A stretch of 64,000 nt of DNA from Chloroflexota bacterium (lineage in GTDB: Bacteria; Chloroflexota; UBA11872). This document shows, piece by piece, positions 26,078 through 34,479 of the stretch. Made by a program: the position numbers and the translations under genes. The notes under the pieces were generated by a model, which saw nothing but the letters and a program-made list of their open reading frames with translations, did not search any database and was not told the DNA's origin. The stretch covers positions 124,001 to 188,000 of the forward strand of contig JAJDZU010000009.1 of NCBI GenBank assembly GCA_022824495.1. Reading direction: 5' to 3'. How positions within the stretch are numbered: the stretch's first letter is position 1; each line of letters begins with the position of its first letter.

Positions 26078-27025
26078 GTGGTAGTCGCTGACACCGAACG
26101 ATTGACGGCCAAGACCTTTGGGGTTGAGGACTCGCATCCGGACTGGTGCGGCGGCTGCGGCGACTTCGGAATCCTGAGCGCGGTCAAACAAGCACTGGCC
26201 AAGCTTGGGCGCCCCCCGCATGAAGTTGCGGTGATTTCTGGCATCGGTTGCTCCGGCAAGATTCCGCACTACATCAACGCCTACGGCCTCCACACCCTTC
26301 ACGGGCGGGCGCTCAACGTTGCGACCGGCGTGAAGCTGGCCAATCAGGACCTTGAAGTCCTGGTCGCCGGCGGCGACGGCGACGGTTACGGAATCGGCGC
26401 CGGCTACTTTGTGAACTCAGGGCGGCGAAACGTCAACCTCGCCTACCTGGTCCACAACAACGGCGTCTACGGCCTGACCAAGGGGCAAGCGGCTCCAACG
26501 ATGCGCCGCGGCCAGAAGACGAAGGGGATGGCCGAAGCGGCGATCCAAGAGAGCGTGAATCCCATTGGTTTGGCTATCGCGTCCGGCTATACGTTTATCG
26601 CCCGCGGCTATGCGATGGCGCAGCCGGACCTCGTTGACCTGATTGTGCGGGCCGTGCAGCATCGCGGAACCGCGCTCATCGACATCCTGCAGCCCTGCCC
26701 GATCTACAACGATCTGATGACGATCGACTTCTTCCGCGGAAGAGACATTGGGCACAACCGAACGTATCGGCTCGCGGACGAAGGGTTCGACGGTCGGGTG
26801 CACGACCCGAGCAATCAGGACGAGATCGTGGCCAAGCAGCAGGCCGCGATCGCGAAGTCGTTTGAGTGGGGCGACCGGATTCCCATCGGGGTGCTCTACC
26901 AACTCGATGCCCCGACGTATGAGGACGAACTGGCCGGTCGGCTGCCAGAACTGGGAACCAGCAGCCTCCTGGATTTGGCTGCGCCGGGGCAGGACATCTC
27001 GCGGCTTCAGGACGCTTACCGCTAG
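26078..27025 (+). CDS. korB: 2-oxoglutarate (2-oxoacid):ferredoxin oxidoreductase, beta subunit
   Basis: 315 residues with cysteines C24 and C27 (WCGGCGDFG) and C58 (GIGCSGK) for one [4Fe-4S] cluster, TPP site GGDGDGYGIGAGY near 98-110 and HNNGVYGLTKGQ. There is no separate ferredoxin domain, as in the two-subunit KorAB type. GTG 26078 follows GGAAGG at about 12 bases; the open frame from 26009 overlaps korA and is not used. A hairpin at 27040-27062 follows the stop. Confidence 0.95.
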   Translation: MVVADTERLTAKTFGVEDSHPDWCGGCGDFGILSAVKQALAKLGRPPHEVAVISGIGCSGKIPHYINAYGLHTLHGRALNVATGVKLANQDLEVLVAGGDGDGYGIGAGYFVNSGRRNVNLAYLVHNNGVYGLTKGQAAPTMRRGQKTKGMAEAAIQESVNPIGLAIASGYTFIARGYAMAQPDLVDLIVRAVQHRGTALIDILQPCPIYNDLMTIDFFRGRDIGHNRTYRLADEGFDGRVHDPSNQDEIVAKQQAAIAKSFEWGDRIPIGVLYQLDAPTYEDELAGRLPELGTSSLLDLAAPGQDISRLQDAYR

Positions 27026-27039
27026 CGATTCACTCGTCT

Positions 27040-27062
27040 AACCGACCTTGAAATGGTCGGTT
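27040..27062 (+). terminator. Candidate terminator hairpin after korB
   Basis: Perfect eight-base-pair stem (AACCGACC with its complement) and a seven-base loop starting 15 bases after the korB stop. The U-run is minimal (two), so termination strength is uncertain; it separates the korB run from the tRNA. Confidence 0.45.
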
Positions 27063-27128
27063 CACACGTAGCGGCGGGTTACCGCACGTCCGGCGCGAGC
27101 GGACTGGACCTGTGCCAGACTCGCCCCG

Positions 27129-27202
27129 GCCCCCGTAGCTCAGTGGACCAGAGCGACGGCCTTCTAAGCCGTGGGTCGCAGGTTCGAGTCCTGCCGGGGG
27201 CG
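27129..27202 (+). tRNA. tRNA-Arg (anticodon TCT)
   Basis: 74 bases fold as a full cloverleaf: acceptor GCCCCCG pairs with CGGGGGC (27195-27201), anticodon stem ACGGC/GCCGT around loop CTTCTAA (anticodon at 27163-27165), T-arm GCAGG-TTCGAGT-CCTGC at 27178-27194, discriminator G at 27202. The 3' CCA is not encoded. The convergent gene ends two bases away. Confidence 0.97.
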
Positions 27203-27203
27203 C

Positions 27204-28643
27204 CTAGTCACGTACCGCGCGCCGGGCAATGGCTGTCGCCAACCCGTCGAAGATCCAGGCGTGTATCGGATACAGGGCATACCAGTAGGCCAGACCGGCC
27301 AGTCCTTTCGGACTGAACGCCGCTGTCTGCTCCAAGAGGGTGGCGCCGTCGGCCTCCGGTCGAAGCCTGAACTGGAGCCAGGCTCGTCCCGGCAGTTTCA
27401 TCTCGGCCCGTAGCCGGATCAATCTGTCGACTCTCAGGTCCTCGACTCGCCAGAAGTCGAGAGCATCGCCAATGCGCAGGTCGTCGGGATGGCGTCGCCC
27501 GCGGCGCAGTCCGACACCGCCAAGCAGACGGTCTAGGGCCCCTCGAATCCGCCAGGTCCAGTTGGCGAAGTACCACCCTCGAGCGGCCCCGATTCCAGCA
27601 ACTACGCGAAACACGTCACTGGCCGGGGCCGGAATCCTGCGGTGGCGACGCTCGATGATCATTCCCTGGCTGGACTCCAAGCGCACCCCTGGCTTCTGTT
27701 CAGACTCCGGCCCTGCGGCGTCGGTCCAGGACGTGTGGATGTGTCCGTGGTCGAGATCATCTATCACCCGGTCAATTGCCGAGGTGTAGTCGAGTGGCTC
27801 TATATCGGGAAAGAGCGCGCGCGCCAGGTTCTTCGTTACCACGACATCGTTTCTAAGCCCTTCCACTAGTGCCACGGTGATGTTGGCTGGAATGGGGGTG
27901 ATCCAGTGAACCCAGTAGGAAGACAGTCGTGGGGTAAGCACCGGGACGGGGAGTAGCAGCCGGCGAAGACCTCGGGCCCTGGCGTATCCAAGAGTGAGGC
28001 CCCGGTAGGTGGTCACGTCCCTACCGCCAATCTCGACGATCTTTCCTGCGCTCTCGGGCACAGCGAGCGACGACACCAGGTAGCTCAGCACGTCATCGAC
28101 GGCGATGGGCTGAATCCGCGAGTAGATCCACCTGGGACAGATCATCACCGGCAGTCGTTCCACGAGATATCGGATCATCTCGAAGGAGATACTGCCCGCG
28201 CCGACAATAACGGCGGCTCGGAATTCCGTAACCGGGACCTCGCCTTCCCGAAGTGCTTGTCCCGTTTCGTGGCGGGAACGCAGGTGCCGGGACAGGTCGG
28301 CGCCAGGTTCCCCGAGGCCTCCCAGGTAGATGATTCGCTTCGCGCTTGCCCGCCTGGCAGCCAGCCCGAATGCCCGGGCGGCCCGGACATCCAGGTCGCC
28401 GAAGCTGACTCCCGAGGACATACTGTGAATCAGGTAGTAGGCGGTATCGACTCCGTCGAGCGCCCGCGACAGGTCTTGAGGGTTGAAGGCGTCGCCGACC
28501 GAAATCTCGACCTTTTCCGACCACGAACGAGACTTCACGCGCGCCAGGCTTCGCACGAGCACGCGAACGCGGTGGCCTTCGCGAAGCAGTTGAGGGACCA
28601 ATCGTCCGCCAATGTAGCCGGTCGCACCGGTAACCAGGATCAT
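27204..28643 (-). CDS. NAD(P)-binding SDR-type protein with DUF2867 domain
   Basis: 479 residues. N-terminal extended Rossmann domain (VTGATGYIGG at 4-13, atypical SDR of the NmrA/epimerase type) to about residue 300, then a START-like DUF2867 domain (RRIPAPASDVFRVVAGIG..., ending in WYALYPIHAWIFDG). Proteins of this layout occur widely with unknown substrate; they may reduce or sense hydrophobic quinone- or carotenoid-like compounds. Start ATG 28643 follows AAAGG. The 243 bases upstream contain no gene that I can support. Monocistronic by layout; convergent with the tRNA. Confidence 0.88.
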   Translation of the reverse strand: MILVTGATGYIGGRLVPQLLREGHRVRVLVRSLARVKSRSWSEKVEISVGDAFNPQDLSRALDGVDTAYYLIHSMSSGVSFGDLDVRAARAFGLAARRASAKRIIYLGGLGEPGADLSRHLRSRHETGQALREGEVPVTEFRAAVIVGAGSISFEMIRYLVERLPVMICPRWIYSRIQPIAVDDVLSYLVSSLAVPESAGKIVEIGGRDVTTYRGLTLGYARARGLRRLLLPVPVLTPRLSSYWVHWITPIPANITVALVEGLRNDVVVTKNLARALFPDIEPLDYTSAIDRVIDDLDHGHIHTSWTDAAGPESEQKPGVRLESSQGMIIERRHRRIPAPASDVFRVVAGIGAARGWYFANWTWRIRGALDRLLGGVGLRRGRRHPDDLRIGDALDFWRVEDLRVDRLIRLRAEMKLPGRAWLQFRLRPEADGATLLEQTAAFSPKGLAGLAYWYALYPIHAWIFDGLATAIARRAVRD

Positions 28644-28886
28644 GTCCTGCCTTTCAACTTGCTTCCGTGTCTGCGTTCATCCTAGTGGCGGCGACCAGCA
28701 CAGCTTCGTGGGGATGCGCACGATTGCATTGAGGCTCTTGTGCGGAGGCTCGGGGCAGCTTGGCCAGACAGGTGAGTGAATTGCCGGCAGCATAGATTCA
28801 GGCGGCACATCAGCCTGACGACTTGCTCGAGACGGCCCAACGAACTACCTGCCCGCCGTAGTGCCCCCGTTAGGTCTCGCTCCGGA

Positions 28887-29993
28887 CTACATGATCACCT
28901 GGGCTTCGCGCGCACGCTCATGGTCGGTCAGCACCTCTCGCCCCTCGTCGGTGACCAGCACGAGATCCTCAATGTGATATCCCGCGACACCCGGATCGAG
29001 GTAGGCGGGTTCGATGCAGAGCACCATGCCGGGCTGGAGCAGTTCGTCGGTGGTGGGCTTGAGCATGGGGTACTCGTGGAGACCCAGACCAAGACCGTGG
29101 CCAATGTGGGCCATCTGAAAGGGTAGGCCGACCTTCCGGAAGGCGGCCTGGCAGATGGAAGAAAGGTCGCCGGCACGGAGGCTGGGCCGGATCGCGTCGA
29201 GCGTCTCGACGTGGGTCTGATACAGGCGGTTGTAGATGTCTCGCTGCTGCGGACTTGGGGAACCAACGAAGGCCGTGCGGGCCAGATCCGACCAGTAGCC
29301 TACGAAGTTCCCCGCGACGTCCGTATGCACGACCTGACCAGCTTCCAGGCGCGTTGCGCCGGGACGGGCATGCCACTCGAACGACCGCGTCCCCGTGCCC
29401 AGAAACATGAAATTCAGGACATCGGCGCCGGCGGCGGTCACCCCGGCGGTGACGTCATCGGCGACCTTCTTTTCCGGTTCGCCGACTGATGCCCGCTCGA
29501 AGGCGTTACGAATCGCGCGCTCGGTCGCTCGACCGGCCGCGGCGAGGGCCTCGATCTCTTCGCGCGTCTTGATCATCCGGGTGCGGTCCAAGAGATCTGC
29601 ACAGTCGACCAGCGTGGCGTCTGGGAGCCGCTTCCGTAGTTGGTTGACATAAGCGGCCGGCAGCGAATGCGTCTCAATGCCGAGTCGGCCCTTGGCAAGT
29701 CCCTTTTCGACGACGACTTCGGCAAGCAGGTCAACCGGAGATTCCACAAACTCCGTATAGCTGCGCATGTCTTCGATCCGGCAGTCGTCCCGGCAGGCAA
29801 CGTCCTCGCCCTTGCATACGACGATGGTTGGTTCGCCTTGGGCCGGCCACAAAAGCAGCGCCAGCCGGTCGGGAATTAGGCGCTGCATGACCATTCGAGC
29901 GCCCGACAGGTAGGACACGTTCTCCAATGAACTGGCGACTAGAGCGTCCATTCCAGACTCGGCAAGAAGAGCTTCGAATCGCTCCACGTTCAT
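28887..29993 (-). CDS. M24-family metallopeptidase (Xaa-Pro dipeptidase-like)
   Basis: 368 residues. N-terminal creatinase-like domain to about residue 145, then the pita-bread domain with all five metal ligands: D225 (HTDVAG), D236 (YWSDLA), H299 (GHGLGLGLHE), E328 (CIEPAY) and E342 (HIEDLV). Likely cleaves Xaa-Pro dipeptides or a related imide such as creatine-like compounds. ATG 29993 is used; the longer frame runs through the preceding acetyltransferase gene. The acetyltransferase stop lies two bases before this start, so the two are coupled. Confidence 0.93.
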   Translation of the reverse strand: MNVERFEALLAESGMDALVASSLENVSYLSGARMVMQRLIPDRLALLLWPAQGEPTIVVCKGEDVACRDDCRIEDMRSYTEFVESPVDLLAEVVVEKGLAKGRLGIETHSLPAAYVNQLRKRLPDATLVDCADLLDRTRMIKTREEIEALAAAGRATERAIRNAFERASVGEPEKKVADDVTAGVTAAGADVLNFMFLGTGTRSFEWHARPGATRLEAGQVVHTDVAGNFVGYWSDLARTAFVGSPSPQQRDIYNRLYQTHVETLDAIRPSLRAGDLSSICQAAFRKVGLPFQMAHIGHGLGLGLHEYPMLKPTTDELLQPGMVLCIEPAYLDPGVAGYHIEDLVLVTDEGREVLTDHERAREAQVIM

Positions 29994-29994
29994 T

Positions 29995-30582
29995 TCACGT
30001 CGCTCCTGACGAGACCTGGTCCTCGCAACTGTCTGTTGGCAGCGTCCATTCGTCGCGAAACACGGCGTAGTAGACAAGGTCCACGTGTTCGTCTCGCATT
30101 TTCCAATGACCTCGCAGGACACCCTCGCGGGTCATGCCCAGCCTTTCCATGACGCGCCAGGACCGTTGGTTGTTGACGTGGGCGCGCGCGTACACCTTGT
30201 GCAGTCCGAAGTGCCGGAAGCCCCAGCCGACAACCGCTCGAGCCGCTTCCGTCGCAAGCCCTCGTCCCCACCAGGGTCGGCCCAGCAAGTAGCCCACTTC
30301 GGCCGTCTCGTTCTCGACACTCACGTGCAGGCTTACGCCGCCAATGACCCGCGGCCCGAAGACGATGGCGAACTCTGGATTCGTGGACCAGTCGGTGAGA
30401 ATCTGCCGCTTGACGAAGTCCAGCGCGTCGTCGCGGGTATAGGGGTCCGGTAGCGGTCGAAAGTGGGTGACCTCGGGATCGGACGCGTAGGTCCATACGT
30501 CGTCGACATCGGTTGGTTCGAAAGCCCGCAGCGACAGTCGCTCGGTCCGCAAATTGACTGGCATGTGCAGATTTTGATTCAT
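29995..30582 (-). CDS. GNAT N-acetyltransferase, RimJ/RimL type
   Basis: 195 residues with the acetyl-CoA pyrophosphate loop in GRPWWGRGLATEA and the RimL-style strand-helix LHKVYARAHVNNQRSWRVM. Such enzymes acetylate protein N-termini, amino acids or small amines. In one transcription unit with the M24 peptidase downstream (TGA, one base, ATG). Substrate unknown. Confidence 0.92.
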   Translation of the reverse strand: MNQNLHMPVNLRTERLSLRAFEPTDVDDVWTYASDPEVTHFRPLPDPYTRDDALDFVKRQILTDWSTNPEFAIVFGPRVIGGVSLHVSVENETAEVGYLLGRPWWGRGLATEAARAVVGWGFRHFGLHKVYARAHVNNQRSWRVMERLGMTREGVLRGHWKMRDEHVDLVYYAVFRDEWTLPTDSCEDQVSSGAT

Positions 30583-30654
30583 GCGATCAACTGGTGAGCG
30601 CCGCTCGGGCCCGAGCCTGGAGTCTGGTTCGTTGGAGTGGCGACCGCAGTGTTG

Positions 30655-31152
30655 CTATGAGGTGCGGCGAACGCGGCGCGTGATTGGGGTGACTAAGCTG
30701 TGCGAGAGGGTGCGGATGCGTTGAAAGCGCCGATAGAGACCGATGTACGTGAACGCAAGCATGATGAGGTAGCCGGGCCAGTTGAACACGAAGCCGATAA
30801 GGGCTTGCATGAGTTCGACGGGACCGTCGCCCGTGGCGCCGCTCGAGAGGGCGGCCAGGAAAAAGAAGGGCAACATAGCCAGGGCGCCGATGATCAGCTG
30901 CCCGAGCAGGCCCACGATGGGCAGGAAGATGACGTAGAGAACGGTGCGGATGCGTCGCATGACGCGGTCAAAGTCGTAGTCCTCGACCTGACCTTCACGG
31001 CGATCCTGGTAGGCGTCGAAGCCACAGTGTCGGCAGGTGGCCGAACGGGCGGCGGTGTGGCGACCGCAGTTTGTACAGGTTATCGTGCCCACAAGTTGGC
31101 GCCTCGTGCCGGTGGCCTGCTGATTGTGGCGCGTAGAAGCGGTTTTGGACAA
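30655..31152 (-). CDS. Membrane protein with N-terminal zinc ribbon
   Basis: 165 residues. Residues 26-44 hold a CxxC...CxxC zinc ribbon (CTNCGRH...CRHCGFD); three hydrophobic segments follow (about 70-95, 97-103 with a break, and 118-138), and the ends are Arg-rich. A small membrane anchor or sensor is likely. No family name can be given. It stands alone, 72 bases after the acetyltransferase start on the same strand and divergent from the FAH-family gene. Confidence 0.72.
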   Translation of the reverse strand: MSKTASTRHNQQATGTRRQLVGTITCTNCGRHTAARSATCRHCGFDAYQDRREGQVEDYDFDRVMRRIRTVLYVIFLPIVGLLGQLIIGALAMLPFFFLAALSSGATGDGPVELMQALIGFVFNWPGYLIMLAFTYIGLYRRFQRIRTLSHSLVTPITRRVRRTS

Positions 31153-31262
31153 GTCGGGGCATTGCGTACTATTCGCACCGCACGGCTTGCCGCCAGTGGA
31201 AATCCCGGCCGCAGGCCAGTTCGGAGCTCACTTCAGTCTCTGCACGCCCGGGGAGTCGAGCA

Positions 31263-32087
31263 ATGAAGTTTGTCCGTTATGAATCGGATGTCGGGCCGTG
31301 TTTCGGCTCGCTGGACCAGGACGGATCGGTATTCGCCATCAGCGGCGACATCTTCGGCGACTTTGATGTCGGCGGCCGTGTGGCAGACGTCAATGAGTTG
31401 AAGCTCCTGGCTCCGGTTGATCCACCAAAGCTGATCGGTGTTGGCGGCAATTACTTGGAGCACCTCCACGAGGGTGGCGAGGATGTGTTTGTGCCTAGCT
31501 TCCCGATGGTGTTTCAGCTCCCATCGACGTCGGTGATTGGCCCTGGCGATTCAATTGTGATTCCGAAGAAGGCGAGCTTCACGCACGCGGTAAACGATCC
31601 AAATCTGCAGGACGAGCCGTTTACACCTGTCGACTACGAGGCTGAGCTCGTTGTGGTGATTGGCAAAGCTTGCCACCGAATTGCCCCGGACGACGCCTTG
31701 GACTATGTGCTGGGCTACAGTTGCGGCAATGACGTAAGCGCTCGGCCGCTGCAACTGGCGGAGATGGCGACCGGGGTGCTGATGCTTGGGAAAGGTCTGG
31801 AGACGTTCAAGCCTTTGGGCCCGGTGATTGCGACTGACCTGGACCCGACGGACCTGCGATTGCGGGGTCGGCATAACGGTGTCGTTACCCAAGATACGAG
31901 CACGTCTGACCTGCTGTTCAGCGCGGCATCCCTGGTCACCTACCTGGCGCAGGCAATCCGGCTGGAGCCCGGCGACTGCATCTACACAGGTACGCCGTCC
32001 GGAGGTGGGTCGCTGGAGCCGGGGGACACGATCGAGGTTGAAATCGACGGCATCGGCGTGCTGAGCAACCCGGTGGTTGCTGGTTAG
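31263..32087 (+). CDS. Fumarylacetoacetate hydrolase-family protein
   Basis: 274 residues, C-terminal FAH fold complete. Metal ligands E126 and E128 (DYEAELVVVIG) and D157 (GNDVSAR) are present, and the closing TGTPSGGGSLEPGDTIEVEI matches 2-keto-4-pentenoate hydratase/acylpyruvase relatives, which cleave or decarboxylate beta-diketo acids. Convergent with the enolase-family dehydratase at 32100, and both could act on sugar-acid breakdown products (2-keto-3-deoxy acids). Substrate is inferred only. Confidence 0.92.
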   Translation: MKFVRYESDVGPCFGSLDQDGSVFAISGDIFGDFDVGGRVADVNELKLLAPVDPPKLIGVGGNYLEHLHEGGEDVFVPSFPMVFQLPSTSVIGPGDSIVIPKKASFTHAVNDPNLQDEPFTPVDYEAELVVVIGKACHRIAPDDALDYVLGYSCGNDVSARPLQLAEMATGVLMLGKGLETFKPLGPVIATDLDPTDLRLRGRHNGVVTQDTSTSDLLFSAASLVTYLAQAIRLEPGDCIYTGTPSGGGSLEPGDTIEVEIDGIGVLSNPVVAG

Positions 32088-32099
32088 CGGGCGGAAAGC

Positions 32100-33200
32100 C
32101 TACGAACGGCTCCCGTCCACGCGGCATTCGGCGAGCCAGTCTTCGCGATACTCGAGACCGAAGCCCGGTCGGTCGGGCACCTGGACCATGCCGTCCACAA
32201 TGCGGATGGGCTCGACCCAGCAATCGTCGTGGGTTGTTCCTTTGGCTTCCAGGTAAACGCTGTTGGTCATGGCGGCGAGTAGCTGTGCGTTGTGCTGCCA
32301 GCCACCGTGGGTGGCGATCCGGACGTTGTAGGCGTCGGCCAGTGCGGCCGTTTCCATGATCTCCATCACGCCGCCCGCGCGTCGGGCGTCGGGCTGCAGG
32401 AAATCCACGCCGCGCTTCTCGAGCAGGTCGAGCACGGCGTACTTGCCGTAGATGTTCTCGCCGGTGGCTATGGGGACAGATACGGCGGCTCGGAGTTCGC
32501 CGTACTCGGTGTTCATCCAGGGGCGCAGCGGCTCCTCGTACCAGTAGATGTCGTACGGCTCGTAGGCATTCCCGCGACGAATGGCTTCATCGACCGGGTG
32601 AATCTGGTTGGCGTCGATCATCACGTGTACGTCTGACCCGAGGGCGTTTCGGACAGCTTCAAGGCGGCGCAGATCATCGGCCAGGTCTGGCGCGCCGACT
32701 TTGATCTTGACGGCTCGATAGCCGGCGTCGATGGCGCGCTGGCACTGTTCGATCAGTTCGTCTTCGGGAAAGTTGAGCCAGCCGACCATGCCGTAGGCCG
32801 GGATCTCGGTCCGATACTGGCCGAGCAACTGGGCAACGGACGCGTCCCTCGCCTTGCCGAGGATGTCCCACACGCAGTAGTCGATGACGGAGATTCCGAA
32901 GACGCCGAGGCCACTCACCCCGTAGTACTCGGTCTGATCGAACAAGTGTCGGCGCAGGCGTCGGGGCATCGAGGCGTCCTGGCCGACGACCAGTTTCCGC
33001 ATTTCAACCTCGAAGAGTTGGCGCGTGAGTTCGCCGCCGTAACCCGAAATGCTGAGGGTAAAGGTGCCGTAGACGCCGCCTTCGGTGTGGAGCCGCACGA
33101 TCAGGTCGCGACCCGAGGCGATGCGGTGGATGGAATCTTCAATGACACGCAGCGGCCCAGGCTGCTGGATGACGATGGTCTCGAGTTCGGTGATTCGCAT
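32100..33200 (-). CDS. Enolase-superfamily dehydratase (mandelate racemase/muconate lactonizing type)
   Basis: 366 residues. K165-x-K167 (base), metal ligands D196, E222, E248, D271 nearby, and H298 (THGG) as the second acid/base: the pattern of the acid-sugar dehydratases of the MR subgroup. These remove water from sugar acids to give 2-keto-3-deoxy acids, fitting the convergent FAH-family gene. ATG 33200 begins the first strand. The 192 bases upstream toward 33393 contain no gene. Confidence 0.93.
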   Translation of the reverse strand: MRITELETIVIQQPGPLRVIEDSIHRIASGRDLIVRLHTEGGVYGTFTLSISGYGGELTRQLFEVEMRKLVVGQDASMPRRLRRHLFDQTEYYGVSGLGVFGISVIDYCVWDILGKARDASVAQLLGQYRTEIPAYGMVGWLNFPEDELIEQCQRAIDAGYRAVKIKVGAPDLADDLRRLEAVRNALGSDVHVMIDANQIHPVDEAIRRGNAYEPYDIYWYEEPLRPWMNTEYGELRAAVSVPIATGENIYGKYAVLDLLEKRGVDFLQPDARRAGGVMEIMETAALADAYNVRIATHGGWQHNAQLLAAMTNSVYLEAKGTTHDDCWVEPIRIVDGMVQVPDRPGFGLEYREDWLAECRVDGSRS

Positions 33201-33392
33201 GTGGCCTCGCAGTTGCTCAGGGAGCGAGCGAATCGGCGTCTGTTGAGGTTTCGCAGTCTAGTTGGTCGAATCAGCTTCGCTGGCCGCCGTGCACCGGGCA
33301 GCCGCACTCAATCCCGCTCGATGGGAACCTCGGCCGCGAAGGGCGAAAGACGCGTGCGACGATATGAGGCGTCGTGAGGTGGAGGTGAACCC

Positions 33393-34424
33393 GTGCCTGG
33401 AGTTGATGTCTCGCGGGTGTCATTCGTTGGTTCGGGCCGAGTTTCGATTGACAGCGTGCGGGTGAACGATCCGGCGCCGAACCAGATTCGCGTGCGGACG
33501 ACGCAGTCGCTAATCAGTGCTGGGTCGGAACTGAATAGCTTCGAGTCGCCAAACACCGCACCGCGCTCGCCGGGTTATTCGAGCGTGGGGATTTTGGACG
33601 CGGTAGGGCGACAGGTTGAAGGCTATCGCGAAGGCGACCGGGTGTATGCCACCTCACCGCATCAGGGTGCGCATCTGGTGGAAGTGGATACGCCTCGGGT
33701 GGTTGACGGGAAAGAGCACTACCCGCCGCCCAAAGTGCCCGACTCTGTGACGGACGTGCAGGCCACGTTTTTGTCGCTGTGCGACGTGGCCCTGCACGGC
33801 GTGCGTCGCGGACGTCCCTACATTGGGGACTCTGTGGCGGTGTTCGGGCAAGGCGTGGTGGGCCAGCTGGTGACGCAGTTTGCGGCAATGGTGAATCCGT
33901 ACCCGCTGATTGCGATCGATCTCCAGGACGACCGCCTGGCGCTGGCTCGGCGGAGCGGCGCGACCCATACGGTCAATGCCAGCCGGGAGGACGCCGTGGA
34001 CCGGGTGATTGAGTTGACGGAAGGCGAAGGTGCCCGGGTTGTCTTCATGGTCACGCGCACGCCGGCGATCCTGCCGGACTGCATGCGAGCCACCGCGGCA
34101 GGCGGGACAGTGACGCTAACGGGCAGCCCGCCGGGCGCCGTAGATATTCGACTACAGGAGGAGTTGCTGCGCAAGGAGTTGACGATTACCGGCACCTACC
34201 AGACGCGGTTGTACCCGCTGACCGCCTACCACATGCAGCGCTGGACGCGCCCGGCGAATCGCGCCTACATCTACGAACTAATGGGACGGGGCGGTGTGGC
34301 TGTTGACCACCTGGTGTCGCACCACGTGCCGTACACGCAAGCCCAGGAGATGTACGCGATGATTGCGGGCGGCCCAACCGGATGGACGGGCATTGTGTTG
34401 GACTGGACTGATACCTCCAACTAA
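33393..34424 (+). CDS. Medium-chain dehydrogenase/reductase, zinc-site-poor type
   Basis: 343 residues of the MDR fold: GroES-like half, then Rossmann half with GQGVVGQ near residue 153. The start LISAGSELN replaces the catalytic-zinc Cys motif, and the structural four-Cys lobe is missing; this is the BchC/2-desacetyl-2-hydroxyethyl chlorophyllide dehydrogenase-like or dehydrogenase of cyclitols type. GTG 33393 is set by AGGTGGAGG upstream. It converges with the Gfo/Idh gene at 34480. Likely oxidises a sugar or cyclitol alcohol. Confidence 0.88.
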   Translation: MPGVDVSRVSFVGSGRVSIDSVRVNDPAPNQIRVRTTQSLISAGSELNSFESPNTAPRSPGYSSVGILDAVGRQVEGYREGDRVYATSPHQGAHLVEVDTPRVVDGKEHYPPPKVPDSVTDVQATFLSLCDVALHGVRRGRPYIGDSVAVFGQGVVGQLVTQFAAMVNPYPLIAIDLQDDRLALARRSGATHTVNASREDAVDRVIELTEGEGARVVFMVTRTPAILPDCMRATAAGGTVTLTGSPPGAVDIRLQEELLRKELTITGTYQTRLYPLTAYHMQRWTRPANRAYIYELMGRGGVAVDHLVSHHVPYTQAQEMYAMIAGGPTGWTGIVLDWTDTSN

Positions 34425-34479
34425 AGCAGCCAGAGCGGCAGCCCCTGGCTAACCGGAACCGCCGCCCTGAAGCTACTTA

